Positions 1 to 8,184 of a stretch of 64,000 nucleotides of DNA are shown in pieces. The translations under genes and the position numbers were made by a program. The notes under the pieces are model-generated. The model had not been told where the DNA came from. It saw nothing but the letters and a program-made list of their open reading frames with translations, and searched no databases. Origin of the DNA: JAFMDF01 sp965222705 (GTDB lineage Bacteria > Bacteroidota > Bacteroidia > Chitinophagales > Saprospiraceae); contig CBDCUO010000036.1 in assembly GCA_965222705.1 (NCBI GenBank), positions 124,001-188,000 on the forward strand. The letters are read 5' to 3'. Position 1 is the first letter of the stretch, and each line of letters starts with the position of its first letter.

Positions 1-2007
1 AAGTGGCAGGCGCAAATCAGCCACTTAGAGCTTTCTTCCATTGAGCCTATCAAGACCAAAGCCTCCAAAACGGTCACTAGTTACCGCTTTCCCTATCAAC
101 TGAAAGACAGCAGCATTATTTGTTTAAAAAATAGTTTTACAAAGACCGATGCACTGGTAAAAATTGAAAATGGCGAAGAAAAAGTGCTATGCGAGGTAGG
201 GTTTCACATTGAAAAATATTTATCATTTACAGGCAGCAAAGCCGTTTGGACCGAATATGAAAAAGACCCACGCAGAAGCAAAAAAAATTATTCCAATATT
301 GTCTATTATGATCTTCAAACCCAAAAAAAAATTCGCCTTACTAGCAACACCCGCCTGTTTTCTCCTGATTTTTCTCATTCAGGAGGGCGAATCATAGCCG
401 TTCATATCACGCCTGAGCAGCAAAATTCTTTGGTGCTTTTCAATGCAAAAACTGGAGCAGAGATTAACCGTATTCCCAATCCGGAGAATTACTTTCTTGC
501 TTTTCCTAAATGGTCAGAAAAAGACAGTGACATCGTTTTTATCGCCAAACATAGAAGCCGACTGGCGATTTTCAAATTTAATTTTATCGAGCGCGACTTT
601 CAACAGTTGACGGATTGGACGCATCATACTATCAGCGACCTTTTTATACAAGGCGATGAGGTCTTTTTTACCAGCTCTTTTAGTGGGATTGACAATATTT
701 ATAAAACGGATTTGGGGGGTAGTAAGCGGATAGAGCAGTTGACTTCTGTAAGAATTGGGGCATTTTTTCCTTCGGTTTCAATTGATGGCAAGTCCTTGAT
801 TTTTAGTGAATTTACAGATAGAGGCTACCAACTTTCCAAACTGGGACTAGAAAATAATAATGCGCGAGAAACGGGTATAAAAATCGTTGAGCCCAATCAA
901 CAAAACCATTATTTAATCAACAGCCTTTTCGAAGAGGGAGGGAATATTTTGGACAAAATTCCCAATAAAAACCATGATATAAAACGCTATAAAGGCTTCT
1001 TCAAGAGCATAAAGTTGCACAGTTGGAATTTGACCCCGTCCGTCAGCTTGCCAACGTTGGATATTCAGATGGATAATATGCTTGAAGACTTTTCGATGAA
1101 TATAATTGGTGGTTATAATTTTAACGAAGCGTCCCCCGTTTATGTCGCTGCTGTCACTTATGGAAAATGGTATCCCCTGATTACAGGCTTTGCAGCCTTA
1201 AGCAATCGAAGTGCCTTCTACACAACGGAGAAAGACTCGCTGGCGATACAGCGATTTGACCAAACTTCCATAGGTGGGGGGCTAACGATCCCGTTATCGT
1301 GGAATAAAGGCAATTATGCGACCTCTTTTCGGGCAAGTGCCAACTATATCCGACGAAATATTAATGATGCTTTTTTCGATGAAGAAAATATTCCAAATCG
1401 TGCTATTAACACCATTCAGATAGGGATTAATTGGTTGAATATAAAAAGAACGGCTTACCAAAATGTCGGTCCTCGCTGGGGACAAGGCCTAACGATCGGT
1501 TATAATCAAGCAGGAAAAGGTAATAAAGAGCCCAAATTTAATTTGGGAGCAAGCTTGTATTTACCAGGGATCGGGGCCAACGACAATTTGAAACTAGAAG
1601 CAGCCTATCAAAGAGAATTATTAAAAAATAACTATCAATTTTCTGATGGTTTTGAATACCCGAGGGGCTATAATGCGCCGCTTAATGATGAGTTTATTCG
1701 ATTTTCAGCAGACTACCAATTCCCACTTGCTTATCCCGACTGGGGTATCTGGAATATCACCTATTTTAAAAGAATCCGATTAGACCTATTTTTTGATTAT
1801 GGTATTGGTAAAATAGATTTTATCCATTTCAGAGAAGGCAATTTAGTAGATCGAAAAGATCATTATAATTCCCTGGGGCTGGAAGTGATTTTTGATAATC
1901 ATTTTTGGAATGAATTACCGGTTAGTTTCGGACTGAGAAATTCTTTTAGGCTGAGAGATAAGGCTTACGATTTTGAGTTTTTTGTCAATAGTTTTTTGCT
2001 CGAATAA
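1..2007 (+). CDS. TolB-like propeller / outer-membrane beta-barrel protein, 5'-partial
   Basis: The reading frame is open from the first base of the window, so the true start lies upstream; the Met codon at 184 is internal. The visible 668 residues fall into two parts. The first ~300 residues have repeating blades of the PD40/TolB type (phrases such as FSPDFSHSGG, FPSVSIDGKSLIFSEF, TRLF). The last ~350 residues are rich in alternating aromatic/polar strands (GLTIGYNQAG, LGLEVIFDNHFW, FFVNSFLLE), like the C-terminal barrel of Omp85/surface-antigen proteins. Bacteroidota proteins with this layout often carry an N-terminal peptidase-MA-like domain, which cannot be checked here. An outer-membrane or cell-surface location is inferred; no substrate can be named. 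Confidence 0.7.
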   Translation, partial: KWQAQISHLELSSIEPIKTKASKTVTSYRFPYQLKDSSIICLKNSFTKTDALVKIENGEEKVLCEVGFHIEKYLSFTGSKAVWTEYEKDPRRSKKNYSNIVYYDLQTQKKIRLTSNTRLFSPDFSHSGGRIIAVHITPEQQNSLVLFNAKTGAEINRIPNPENYFLAFPKWSEKDSDIVFIAKHRSRLAIFKFNFIERDFQQLTDWTHHTISDLFIQGDEVFFTSSFSGIDNIYKTDLGGSKRIEQLTSVRIGAFFPSVSIDGKSLIFSEFTDRGYQLSKLGLENNNARETGIKIVEPNQQNHYLINSLFEEGGNILDKIPNKNHDIKRYKGFFKSIKLHSWNLTPSVSLPTLDIQMDNMLEDFSMNIIGGYNFNEASPVYVAAVTYGKWYPLITGFAALSNRSAFYTTEKDSLAIQRFDQTSIGGGLTIPLSWNKGNYATSFRASANYIRRNINDAFFDEENIPNRAINTIQIGINWLNIKRTAYQNVGPRWGQGLTIGYNQAGKGNKEPKFNLGASLYLPGIGANDNLKLEAAYQRELLKNNYQFSDGFEYPRGYNAPLNDEFIRFSADYQFPLAYPDWGIWNITYFKRIRLDLFFDYGIGKIDFIHFREGNLVDRKDHYNSLGLEVIFDNHFWNELPVSFGLRNSFRLRDKAYDFEFFVNSFLLE

Positions 2008-2045
2008 AAAGTATGTTTAAAATTAGAATATAAAATATGAATCAA

Positions 2046-2562
2046 TCAATTGTCGCGCTTTCGTTTTTCTTCATAAAGGATCGTGCCTTTTTTCTTTCGT
2101 TCTTCCAATATTTTTTGTCTTTTTTCCCGATAGAAGTCAGCCAAATCCTTGACCGCCAGCGGCACATTATTCAAATATCTATGGTAAGTGGTAATAATAA
2201 ATTTTGCTTGGTCATCTGGATGGCTCACCCCCAACCCTTTTAGATAATGGGACAAGCGAGAGCCTTCGTAAAAACCCCAATTATAGATGATCCAACGGCC
2301 CAAACTAAAGTGTAGCTTTCGAGCAGCTTCTTCTTCTCCAGCGTTCTTTAGGGCTTGTCTGGATTCCTGTGCTGTTTTTTTATTTAATTCGACAAAAAGC
2401 ATCCGCCAAATCCTTTGGAATATACACCCCATACAAACGCTCTTTTTTAATGCGTTTTTGGTATTCTTTTTCAATAGCTTCAGGGCTAGAAGGTGACTGT
2501 TCCTGGCTACTTCCTTCACAAAAAATACCGATGAGCATCAGTAAAACCCAGCATATTCTCAT
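2046..2562 (-). pseudogene. DUF6794-domain secreted protein, frameshifted
   Basis: Two overlapping minus-strand frames make one protein. The first (start 2562) has a signal peptide (MRICWVLLMLIGIFCEGSS) and reaches YGVYIPKDLADAF. The second continues with FVELNKK, LHFSLGRWIIYNWGFYEG, SRLSHYLKGLGVSHPDD and ends at 2046. YIPKDL...NWG...GSRL...HPDD...YHR is the DUF6794 signature as I know it. One extra T in the T5 run at about 2394-2398 (GCTTTTTGTC on the coding strand) causes the break; with four Ts the protein is 171 residues and continuous. The exported location is inferred from the signal peptide and the function is unknown. Either a sequencing error or a recent inactivation would explain it. 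Confidence 0.75.
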
Positions 2563-2665
2563 TGCATTTAATTTAGTGTTTTTTCGAACAATATTTAGCC
2601 GATTAAATAGGAAAGATTCGCGCTTCTTAAAGAAAACAAAAATTAGATTTCTTTATTGCTTTAGG

Positions 2666-2785
2666 TAAGATATATTAACTTAGTGCTAACAGTCATTTTT
2701 ATAAAAAGTAGCATATATGAAAACCAAAGATTTGCCGATTCCTAACCTTGGGCTAATGGAAATATTTTTAATCGAAGTGGTATTT
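2666..2785 (+). repeat. Duplicated 5' end of the gene at 3266, copy 1
   Basis: This stretch repeats the leader and first ~23 codons of the small membrane-protein gene starting at 3266, nearly base for base, including the ATG at 2717. It runs directly into the inverted-repeat element at 2786, producing a 33-codon ORF (2717-2818) that reads MKTKDLPIPNLGLMEIFLIE and then nonsense from the element. I see no evidence that this short ORF is functional; it is a gene fragment left by duplication. Confidence 0.85.
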
Positions 2786-2932
2786 TGTCGCTTAGTTAGT
2801 GGGAACGAATTACCCTAAAATTACGGGATAATAGGAAATTATCCCGTAATAGGGCTAGATTGTCCAGTAATTTCCCATTACTGGACAAATTTTATCAAAT
2901 TCAAACAAGATACAGCCCTTAACTAAACGACA
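2786..2932. mobile_element. MITE-like inverted-repeat element, copy 1 (147 bp)
   Basis: The ends are TGTCGCTTAGTTA and TAACTAAACGACA, an inverted repeat with one mismatch. Inside are two perfect hairpins: ATTACGGGATAAT/ATTATCCCGTAAT (13 bp) and TTGTCCAGTAAT/ATTACTGGACAA (12 bp). There is no coding capacity. A second copy lies at 3042-3189. The small size, terminal inverted repeats and structured centre fit a non-autonomous element (MITE or REP-like), mobilised by an enzyme not visible in this window. Confidence 0.8.
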
Positions 2933-2934
2933 TT

Positions 2935-3041
2935 ATTCCTAACCTTGGACTAATGGAAGATATATTAACTTAGTGCTAACAGTCATTTTTATAAAAAGTA
3001 GCATATATGAAAACCAAAGATTTGCCGATTCCTAACCTTAA
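2935..3041 (+). repeat. Duplicated 5' end of the gene at 3266, copy 2
   Basis: After the first element the sequence resumes inside the coding part of the gene (ATTCCTAACCTTGGACTAAT), jumps back to the leader (GATATATTAACTTAGTGCTA) and again reads into an ATG at 3007 and the first ten codons before hitting the second element. The 14-codon ORF 3007-3051 ends inside that element. This is the middle of three tandem copies of the gene start. Confidence 0.85.
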
Positions 3042-3189
3042 TGTCGCTTAGTTAGTGGGAACGAATTACCCTAAAATTACGGGATAATAGGAAATTATCC
3101 AGTAATAGGGCTAGATTGTCCAGTAATTTCCCATTACTGGACAAATTTTATCAAAATTCAAACAAGATACAGCCCTTAACTAAACGACA
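3042..3189. mobile_element. MITE-like inverted-repeat element, copy 2 (148 bp)
   Basis: This is nearly identical to the element at 2786-2932: the same TGTCGCTTAGTTA...TAACTAAACGACA ends, one extra A near the right end, and one changed base in the first hairpin (ATTATCCAGTAAT in place of ATTATCCCGTAAT). Both copies are followed by TTATTCCTAACC, so the element and part of the gene start were copied together, or both insertions hit the same site. Confidence 0.8.
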
Positions 3190-3265
3190 TTATTCCTAAC
3201 CTTGGGCTAATGGAAGATATATATATTAACTTAGTGCTAACAGCCATTTTTACAAAATAGCATAT

Positions 3266-3565
3266 ATGAAAACCAAAGATTTGCCGATTCCTAACCTTGG
3301 ACTAATGGAAATATTTTTAATCGAAGTGGTATTTTATGCCGTCCTTTGGGTCATCAGTGACTATACTGCCACCTTACTGACCCTCGTTTTCCCAATTATT
3401 TTTTTGTTTATATTGATTTTCGCATTAGTTTCCGAAAGCATTGAACGCTCAAAAGTGCCCCGCTGGTACTTTAAATTCATGCTCATCTCTATTATTGCGC
3501 CTATCCTTACAGCTATTATTTTTGTCAGTCTTTTGGGGGCAGATTTTGACTGGACAAAGCTATAA
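3266..3565 (+). CDS. Small three-helix membrane protein, function unknown
   Basis: The product is 99 residues with about three hydrophobic segments (roughly residues 14-32, 36-57 and 70-92) and a short basic loop between the second and third (ESIERSKVPRW). I recognise no family. The ATG at 3266 is supported by the leader, which is preserved in two upstream partial copies with the same ATG. It is the only complete copy of the three; the full-length ORF continues past the point where the duplicates are broken by inverted-repeat elements. It is convergent with the HU/SPOR gene at 3614. Confidence 0.6.
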   Translation: MKTKDLPIPNLGLMEIFLIEVVFYAVLWVISDYTATLLTLVFPIIFLFILIFALVSESIERSKVPRWYFKFMLISIIAPILTAIIFVSLLGADFDWTKL

Positions 3566-3613
3566 GTCCAGCTTCTATTCACTGGATAACTTTATCCATT
3601 TAGGCATTTTCTT

Positions 3614-4675
3614 CTATTCTCCTTTTTTCACAATGATTCCATTTGGAAATTTTCGTTTTACACCCTGCATTTTTGTATTAAACTCCTCCTCCGTTTCAAA
3701 AGCGAACTGGATGCCGACCTTAGTGAGTTCCCGGCCATTCCGAAGGACATTTTCGCGGTAAGCATCAAAGCCCTCTTCATAAATCTTTTCGATCATTTTT
3801 TGGGCATTGGTTTTTACCCCATAAACCCCAATAGCCACTTTGCATTCTTTTTGGTAAGGCGAAACAGTAATGCTTTCTGTATCTATTTCATCTTCGGATG
3901 CCGATTGATCCGCTTCAAAATCGGCTGCATCTTCATCTTTTTCATTTGATTCTCTTTCATCCACAGGCTCCGTCACTGCCGCAATGGTTTCGTTGGTAGG
4001 TTTTTGATTAATTCTGGTTTCAGAAATGGGAGGCGGGTCGGAGTTTTTAAAAAGTGGAAGTACCCCAAAAATAAATATCACACCCAATAAAGTAAGGAGT
4101 GCGGCTGCGGGAATCCAAGCATTTTCTGACAGAAATTCTTGGGCTTGTTCGTAAAATGATTTATTTGCAGAGGTTTTATAAGTAGTTGTTTTTGAATTAG
4201 TTATAGCAGAAGGCTTGTTAGTACTTGCAGCCTTTACAGCAGTGGCTTTTTCCCTTAGTATCGGATAAAAGTTCACCGTTGGCAAGCCAAAAGATTCTTT
4301 ATTGAAATTGGTATTATCCGGTATAAATTGAATCGTATTTTCAAAATCTTTATAAAGCCTACCTACCCCCAATATATTAACCATTTCGCGGCGGTCTAAT
4401 TGGTCTTTTATGACGAGGACGTATTTATTAACCACTTCGGCGGCTTCAGCCGTTCCGAGCTTATGCTTTTTTTGGATAATATCAATCAGCTTTCCATCAT
4501 TGGTGACCAGATTTTTGTCAAAGGAAATAGACTTAGCCGGCGGATTTAGTAGCCCTTGAACATGGTCTATCGTGGATGGGGCATATTTTAAAACCAATGC
4601 ACCAAAGCCCGGAATGACCAGACTATTATGTTCATACAACAATTCTTTGATATAGGGAGTAATGTCAATATTCAT
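3614..4675 (-). CDS. HU-CCDC81 and SPOR domain membrane protein
   Basis: The 353-residue protein starts with a bacterial HU-CCDC81 region (residues ~1-135; MNIDITPYIKELLYEHNSLVIPGFGAL is typical and the GVGRLYKD motif follows). A linker and one transmembrane helix come next (~residues 178-200, AALLTLLGVIFIFGVLPLF), then an acidic linker and a C-terminal SPOR domain (CKVAIGVYGVKTNAQKMIEKIYEEG). SPOR domains bind denuded peptidoglycan at division sites and HU folds bind DNA, so a role linking nucleoid and septum is often suggested for this Bacteroidota-specific family; that role is inference. It lies downstream of lrp and the decarboxylase on the same strand. Confidence 0.88.
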   Translation of the reverse strand: MNIDITPYIKELLYEHNSLVIPGFGALVLKYAPSTIDHVQGLLNPPAKSISFDKNLVTNDGKLIDIIQKKHKLGTAEAAEVVNKYVLVIKDQLDRREMVNILGVGRLYKDFENTIQFIPDNTNFNKESFGLPTVNFYPILREKATAVKAASTNKPSAITNSKTTTYKTSANKSFYEQAQEFLSENAWIPAAALLTLLGVIFIFGVLPLFKNSDPPPISETRINQKPTNETIAAVTEPVDERESNEKDEDAADFEADQSASEDEIDTESITVSPYQKECKVAIGVYGVKTNAQKMIEKIYEEGFDAYRENVLRNGRELTKVGIQFAFETEEEFNTKMQGVKRKFPNGIIVKKGE

Positions 4676-4738
4676 AGTGATTAGTAAAGTTTTAAACTAT
4701 CCCTTGGCTAACAAAGTTACTATATTTTTGAAAAACAA

Positions 4739-5194
4739 TTACGTTCTGATATTAATAGGTCGGTTGATGCTTTCCTCTAGGGAAATAAACGTTTCTGTTC
4801 GTTGAATACCGGAAATATTCTGGATTTTATCGTGCAACACTTGTCGAAGGTGATCGGTATCTTTAACGATTATTTTAGCAAAAATGCTATACGTTCCAGT
4901 TGTATAATGTGCCCCCACGATTTCAGGGATTTGGGCCAATTGTTTAGAGACCTCCTGGTACATCGAACTTTTGTCGAGGTAAATGCCCAAAAAAGCGCTA
5001 ATGTCATAACCCAGTTTGCTATAATCAACGACTAGGCTGGCTCCTTTGACAATGCCTGTGTCTCTAAGTTTTTTCATTCGCACGTGAACGGTTCCACCGG
5101 AAACGTGCAACTGCTTGGCGATTTCAGTAAAGGGTTTATTGGCATCTTTCATTAAAATAGAAAGTATATCTCGGTCTAATTGGTCTAGGTCCAT
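4739..5194 (-). CDS. Lrp/AsnC-family transcriptional regulator
   Basis: At 151 residues this has the normal length for the family. An N-terminal winged helix-turn-helix (LDQLDRDILSILMKDANKPF, then IAKQLHVSGGTVHVRMKKL) is followed by the RAM ligand-binding domain (residues ~65-145; YDISAFLGIYL, GAHYTTGTYSIFAKI). It would regulate amino-acid related genes in response to a small effector. Its neighbour upstream on the same strand is a PLP-dependent decarboxylase, a plausible but unproven target. Confidence 0.9.
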   Translation of the reverse strand: MDLDQLDRDILSILMKDANKPFTEIAKQLHVSGGTVHVRMKKLRDTGIVKGASLVVDYSKLGYDISAFLGIYLDKSSMYQEVSKQLAQIPEIVGAHYTTGTYSIFAKIIVKDTDHLRQVLHDKIQNISGIQRTETFISLEESINRPINIRT

Positions 5195-5349
5195 AATTGA
5201 AATATAATTATCTAATTTTAGAGCTTATTCGGCATGATTTTAAGGCAATAGAGAAGGCTCAGTCGGGAAGTATTATTCTGCGAACAAAAATAGCCGATTT
5301 TTAAACCAAAATCAAAAAACAAAGAAAATACTCGCCTTTTTTATAAATA

Positions 5350-6780
5350 TTATAATGAATCAATTAATTTTTTTAAAATTTTTAAAGCTAAATTGACCTG
5401 CTCCAAGTGGGTTCGGAAAGACATAACGGCAAAGCGTATCCAAAATGTTTCGTCAATGGTTGTAGAGGATAAGAATATCCGGCCATCCTGTTTGATTGCT
5501 TCAATGATTTGTTGGTTAAAGGCATTGGCGGCCCCCGTTTTTGGAATATACCGAAAAATTATAATCGTCAATTCGGGATAAGGGCCGACTTCAAAGCCCA
5601 ATTTTTGTACCTCTTCATAAAAATAGCGGCAGAGCCACACTTTTTCTTCCAGAGCAGCGCTGAAAGGTCCAGTGCCAAATAATTGAAGAGAGAGCCATAG
5701 CCTTAATCCTCTGAAATGCTTGGTCAGTTCGGGGGAAAGGTCAGCGGGAGATACTTCCTCGTTGGCAGAAAACGAATCCTGCATATAATTGGCTTGATGG
5801 TGGTTGGATGCATACAAAGCTTTTACATCCTTTATCAATAAAGCCCCCAAGCCATAGGCAATAAATAAGCCTTTATGCGGGTCAATGGCCAGCGAATCAG
5901 ATAATTCAATACCTTTAAATAAGGGCTTTATCGTTTTTGCCAGTATCAAAAACCCCCCATAGGCGGCATCTACATGAAACCAGACATCATGCTTATGGGC
6001 GAGTCGTCCAATAGCTTCTAGGGGATCAATCGCACCTGTGTCCGTTGTTCCTGCCGAACCAATTATCATAAAAGGGCGCAAGCCTTTGGTTTTATCGGCT
6101 ACTAGGGTTTTTTCGAGTACCTCCACGCGCATTTTAAAGCGATGATCCATGGGAATGTAGCGAATGATTGCTTCTTGCAATCCGGCAATTCGCAGGGCTT
6201 TTTGTATGCAGTGATGTGCCTGTCGGGTGAGGTAAATGACCGATTTGTCTATGTCTTTGGCTTTTATTCTCTTTTTGTCCCGAGCAGTCGTAATTGCCAT
6301 CAAATTAGCAATTGAGCCCCCGGAAGTCAAATTGCCTAAAGCACTTTTGGGGTAGCCTACTAGCTTACACATCCATCGAATCAACCCATTTTCCATTCTT
6401 ACACTGCCCGGACAGGCAAAAAAAATGCCGGCGTAGCGGTTCGTCACCGCCGCCAAATAATCCCCCAATGCCGTTGTGAAGAGCCCTCCTCCTGGGATAT
6501 AGCCAAAATGCCCGCCAGAAGCAGGATTCAAGTTGGGAGTATCAATGTTTTCCTTGATCGCTTTTAGCAAAACAGAAATGTCTTTGGGATTTTCCTCTAT
6601 CGGATAATCAAGGATACCTTTGCCCAAAGTTTCATTAACGACAAAGGTGGTTTTCTTATTAAAATGATCCAGAAAATCATCTCCATAAGCCTGTATGGCT
6701 TGGTTCCATTCCCTTCTTTTTGCTTTTGAAGGCTCTAATTGTCGAGCAATTTTTTCCAAATTTTTTATCTTGTCAATCAT
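5350..6780 (-). CDS. PLP-dependent group II amino-acid decarboxylase
   Basis: The family decarboxylates aromatic amino acids, glutamate or related substrates using pyridoxal phosphate. With the ATG start at 6780 the protein has 476 residues. Visible motifs are HVDAAYGGF (Asp271, binds the PLP ring nitrogen) and SLAIDPHKGLF (Lys303, Schiff base), with ASGGHFGYIPGGG near the N terminus. A TTG codon at 6810 would add ten residues, but it lies only 10 bp from the divergent macro-domain gene, so I prefer the ATG. Substrate specificity cannot be read from sequence alone. Confidence 0.88.
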   Translation of the reverse strand: MIDKIKNLEKIARQLEPSKAKRREWNQAIQAYGDDFLDHFNKKTTFVVNETLGKGILDYPIEENPKDISVLLKAIKENIDTPNLNPASGGHFGYIPGGGLFTTALGDYLAAVTNRYAGIFFACPGSVRMENGLIRWMCKLVGYPKSALGNLTSGGSIANLMAITTARDKKRIKAKDIDKSVIYLTRQAHHCIQKALRIAGLQEAIIRYIPMDHRFKMRVEVLEKTLVADKTKGLRPFMIIGSAGTTDTGAIDPLEAIGRLAHKHDVWFHVDAAYGGFLILAKTIKPLFKGIELSDSLAIDPHKGLFIAYGLGALLIKDVKALYASNHHQANYMQDSFSANEEVSPADLSPELTKHFRGLRLWLSLQLFGTGPFSAALEEKVWLCRYFYEEVQKLGFEVGPYPELTIIIFRYIPKTGAANAFNQQIIEAIKQDGRIFLSSTTIDETFWIRFAVMSFRTHLEQVNLALKILKKLIDSL

Positions 6781-6820
6781 TCTTTCAAGGTTTAAAGCAA
6801 TCGCACCCAATACCTAAAAA

Positions 6821-7351
6821 ATGACAAATATAAAATTAATTCAAGGGGATATTACAAAAATACAAGTGGAGGTGATTGTCAATGCCGCTAATGCTTCTCT
6901 ATTAGGGGGCGGTGGCGTGGACGGGGCGATCCATCGGGCAGGAGGCCCCGCTATTTTGGCAGCATGTAGACAAATTCGAGCGCAGCAAGGAGGCTGCGCG
7001 ATTGGAGAGGCAGTCCTTACTACGGCTGGGAAGTTGCCCGCCCAAAAAGTTATTCATACTGTTGGACCAATATGGAATGGACGGGAGCGAGGCAAACAGG
7101 ATCAATTATTGGCAAATTGTTATCAAAATTCCTTGACTTTGGCGGTCGAAAATGATTTGACCACTATTGCCTTTCCAAATATTAGCACAGGGGTTTATTG
7201 CTTTCCCAAGCAGCGAGCGGCAAAAGTAGCTTTAAAAGCGGTGCGAGCATTTCTTCAAGCGCATCCAAATAGCATGGAAGAAATCGTTTTTGTCTGCTTT
7301 GATGCTGACAATTATCAGATTTATCAGGACTTTATATACGGCGGACTTTAA
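6821..7351 (+). CDS. Macro domain protein, O-acetyl-ADP-ribose deacetylase type
   Basis: The 176-residue protein is essentially one macro domain. The motif NAANASLLGGGGVDGAIHRA near the N terminus, followed by GGCAIGEAV, VIHTVGPIW and FPNISTGVYCFP, is diagnostic of the MacroD/YmdB class that hydrolyses O-acetyl-ADP-ribose and removes mono-ADP-ribose from acidic residues. It is divergent from the decarboxylase with a very short gap, so the two promoters must overlap. Confidence 0.92.
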   Translation: MTNIKLIQGDITKIQVEVIVNAANASLLGGGGVDGAIHRAGGPAILAACRQIRAQQGGCAIGEAVLTTAGKLPAQKVIHTVGPIWNGRERGKQDQLLANCYQNSLTLAVENDLTTIAFPNISTGVYCFPKQRAAKVALKAVRAFLQAHPNSMEEIVFVCFDADNYQIYQDFIYGGL

Positions 7352-7438
7352 CCGTGTTGATAGACCATTTATCGGTAACACAACTAAAATCTATTGTACG
7401 GCTAATCCCGCTTTGGCAGAATATATGAGGGACAAAAA

Positions 7439-7816
7439 TCACTCCTCGTCAAAGCGAAGTTCTTGTATAAAGTGCTTATTTCCATTAATGCGCATGAAAA
7501 CATAAACGCGATAAGACTTGGCAGAAGTAGTCAAATTGCCAATGCAATAGACCGAGTCCTGCCCTTTGGAAGTGCCTTTATGCACCTGATCGAACTTGGC
7601 AGGTTTATTTTTAGAAAAGAAAGTTTTTAAAACCTTTGTTGCTTCCGCTTTTTCATACACATCCTCTTCGTCCAACACTGCTATTTCCACTGACTCATCA
7701 AAATAAGTTGCCAAAACTTCGACATCCCCGCTATTCAAAGCTTGGGTAATTGCATCCAAATTTGGCAAGCCATAAAAAAGTCCAATTGTCAAAAGAAAAC
7801 CTAAAAACGTCTTCAT
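7439..7816 (-). CDS. DUF4783 exported protein
   Basis: The 125-residue protein has a signal peptide (MKTFLGFLLTIGLFYGLPN) and an NTF2-like body (ALNSGDVEVLATYFDESVEI ... FFSKNKPAKFDQVHKG ... YRVYVFMRI). This pattern matches DUF4783, a Bacteroidota-specific family of unknown function. It is convergent with the macro-domain gene, and its 5' region faces the iscS operon. Confidence 0.8.
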   Translation of the reverse strand: MKTFLGFLLTIGLFYGLPNLDAITQALNSGDVEVLATYFDESVEIAVLDEEDVYEKAEATKVLKTFFSKNKPAKFDQVHKGTSKGQDSVYCIGNLTTSAKSYRVYVFMRINGNKHFIQELRFDEE

Positions 7817-8184
7817 AATTTTATGGATTAGTGAATCAATAAAACGATTTTATTGGTTTTATTATTTTGTTTATTTTTACCATAACATCTGATATTACCA
7901 AATTAAGTTCCCTCGTAAAATTTATTAAGGAATGGTACATTAATAAATTGCGTTTTTATACGCAGTTCTTTTTTCTTTATGAAAGGCGAAAAACGTAAAC
8001 GATTCCTAAAACCAAAAATAATCGTCAAAACTCAAAAACAACTATTCAATAATAATGCTAAACACAACAATTTTAACTTTGGTAACGCCGAAACAATAAC
8101 TCTCCCATTGGGACGGACTCGTTACTTAGACGATTGATCTACTAAATTGGCTACTTTTCTTTTAAAAATTAACTGTCTGCCTTT
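7817..8184. other. Intergenic region upstream of iscS; possible short ORF
   Basis: This 368-base AT-rich region separates the divergent DUF4783 and iscS genes. It holds an ORF at 7979-8137 (52 codons, MKGEKRKRFLKPKIIVKTQ..., basic N terminus). I recognise no family and codon use gives no clear support, so I do not call it a gene. A TAACTTTG box (8074-8081) inside it could be the iscS promoter, which would argue against the ORF. Confidence 0.4.
8074..8081 (+). promoter_or_regulatory. Candidate -7 box (TAACTTTG) for iscS-iscA
   Basis: TAACTTTG matches the Bacteroidota -7 consensus TAnnTTTG exactly and would give a leader of about 95 nt before the iscS ATG. No convincing -33 TTG box is seen at the usual spacing, so this remains a candidate. 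Confidence 0.3.

Noticed and set aside
2046..2519. 157-residue ORF taken as a whole gene
   Set aside because: Its first ~40 residues are out-of-frame translation; the real N terminus with signal peptide is in the other frame from 2562.
6781..6810. TTG start giving ten extra residues to the decarboxylase
   Set aside because: It would leave only 10 bp to the divergent macro gene, while a normal ATG is present at 6780 and the family motifs do not need the extension.
7979..8137. 52-codon ORF upstream of iscS
   Set aside because: No family, no paralogue, and a candidate promoter box lies inside it; recorded only as content of the intergenic region.
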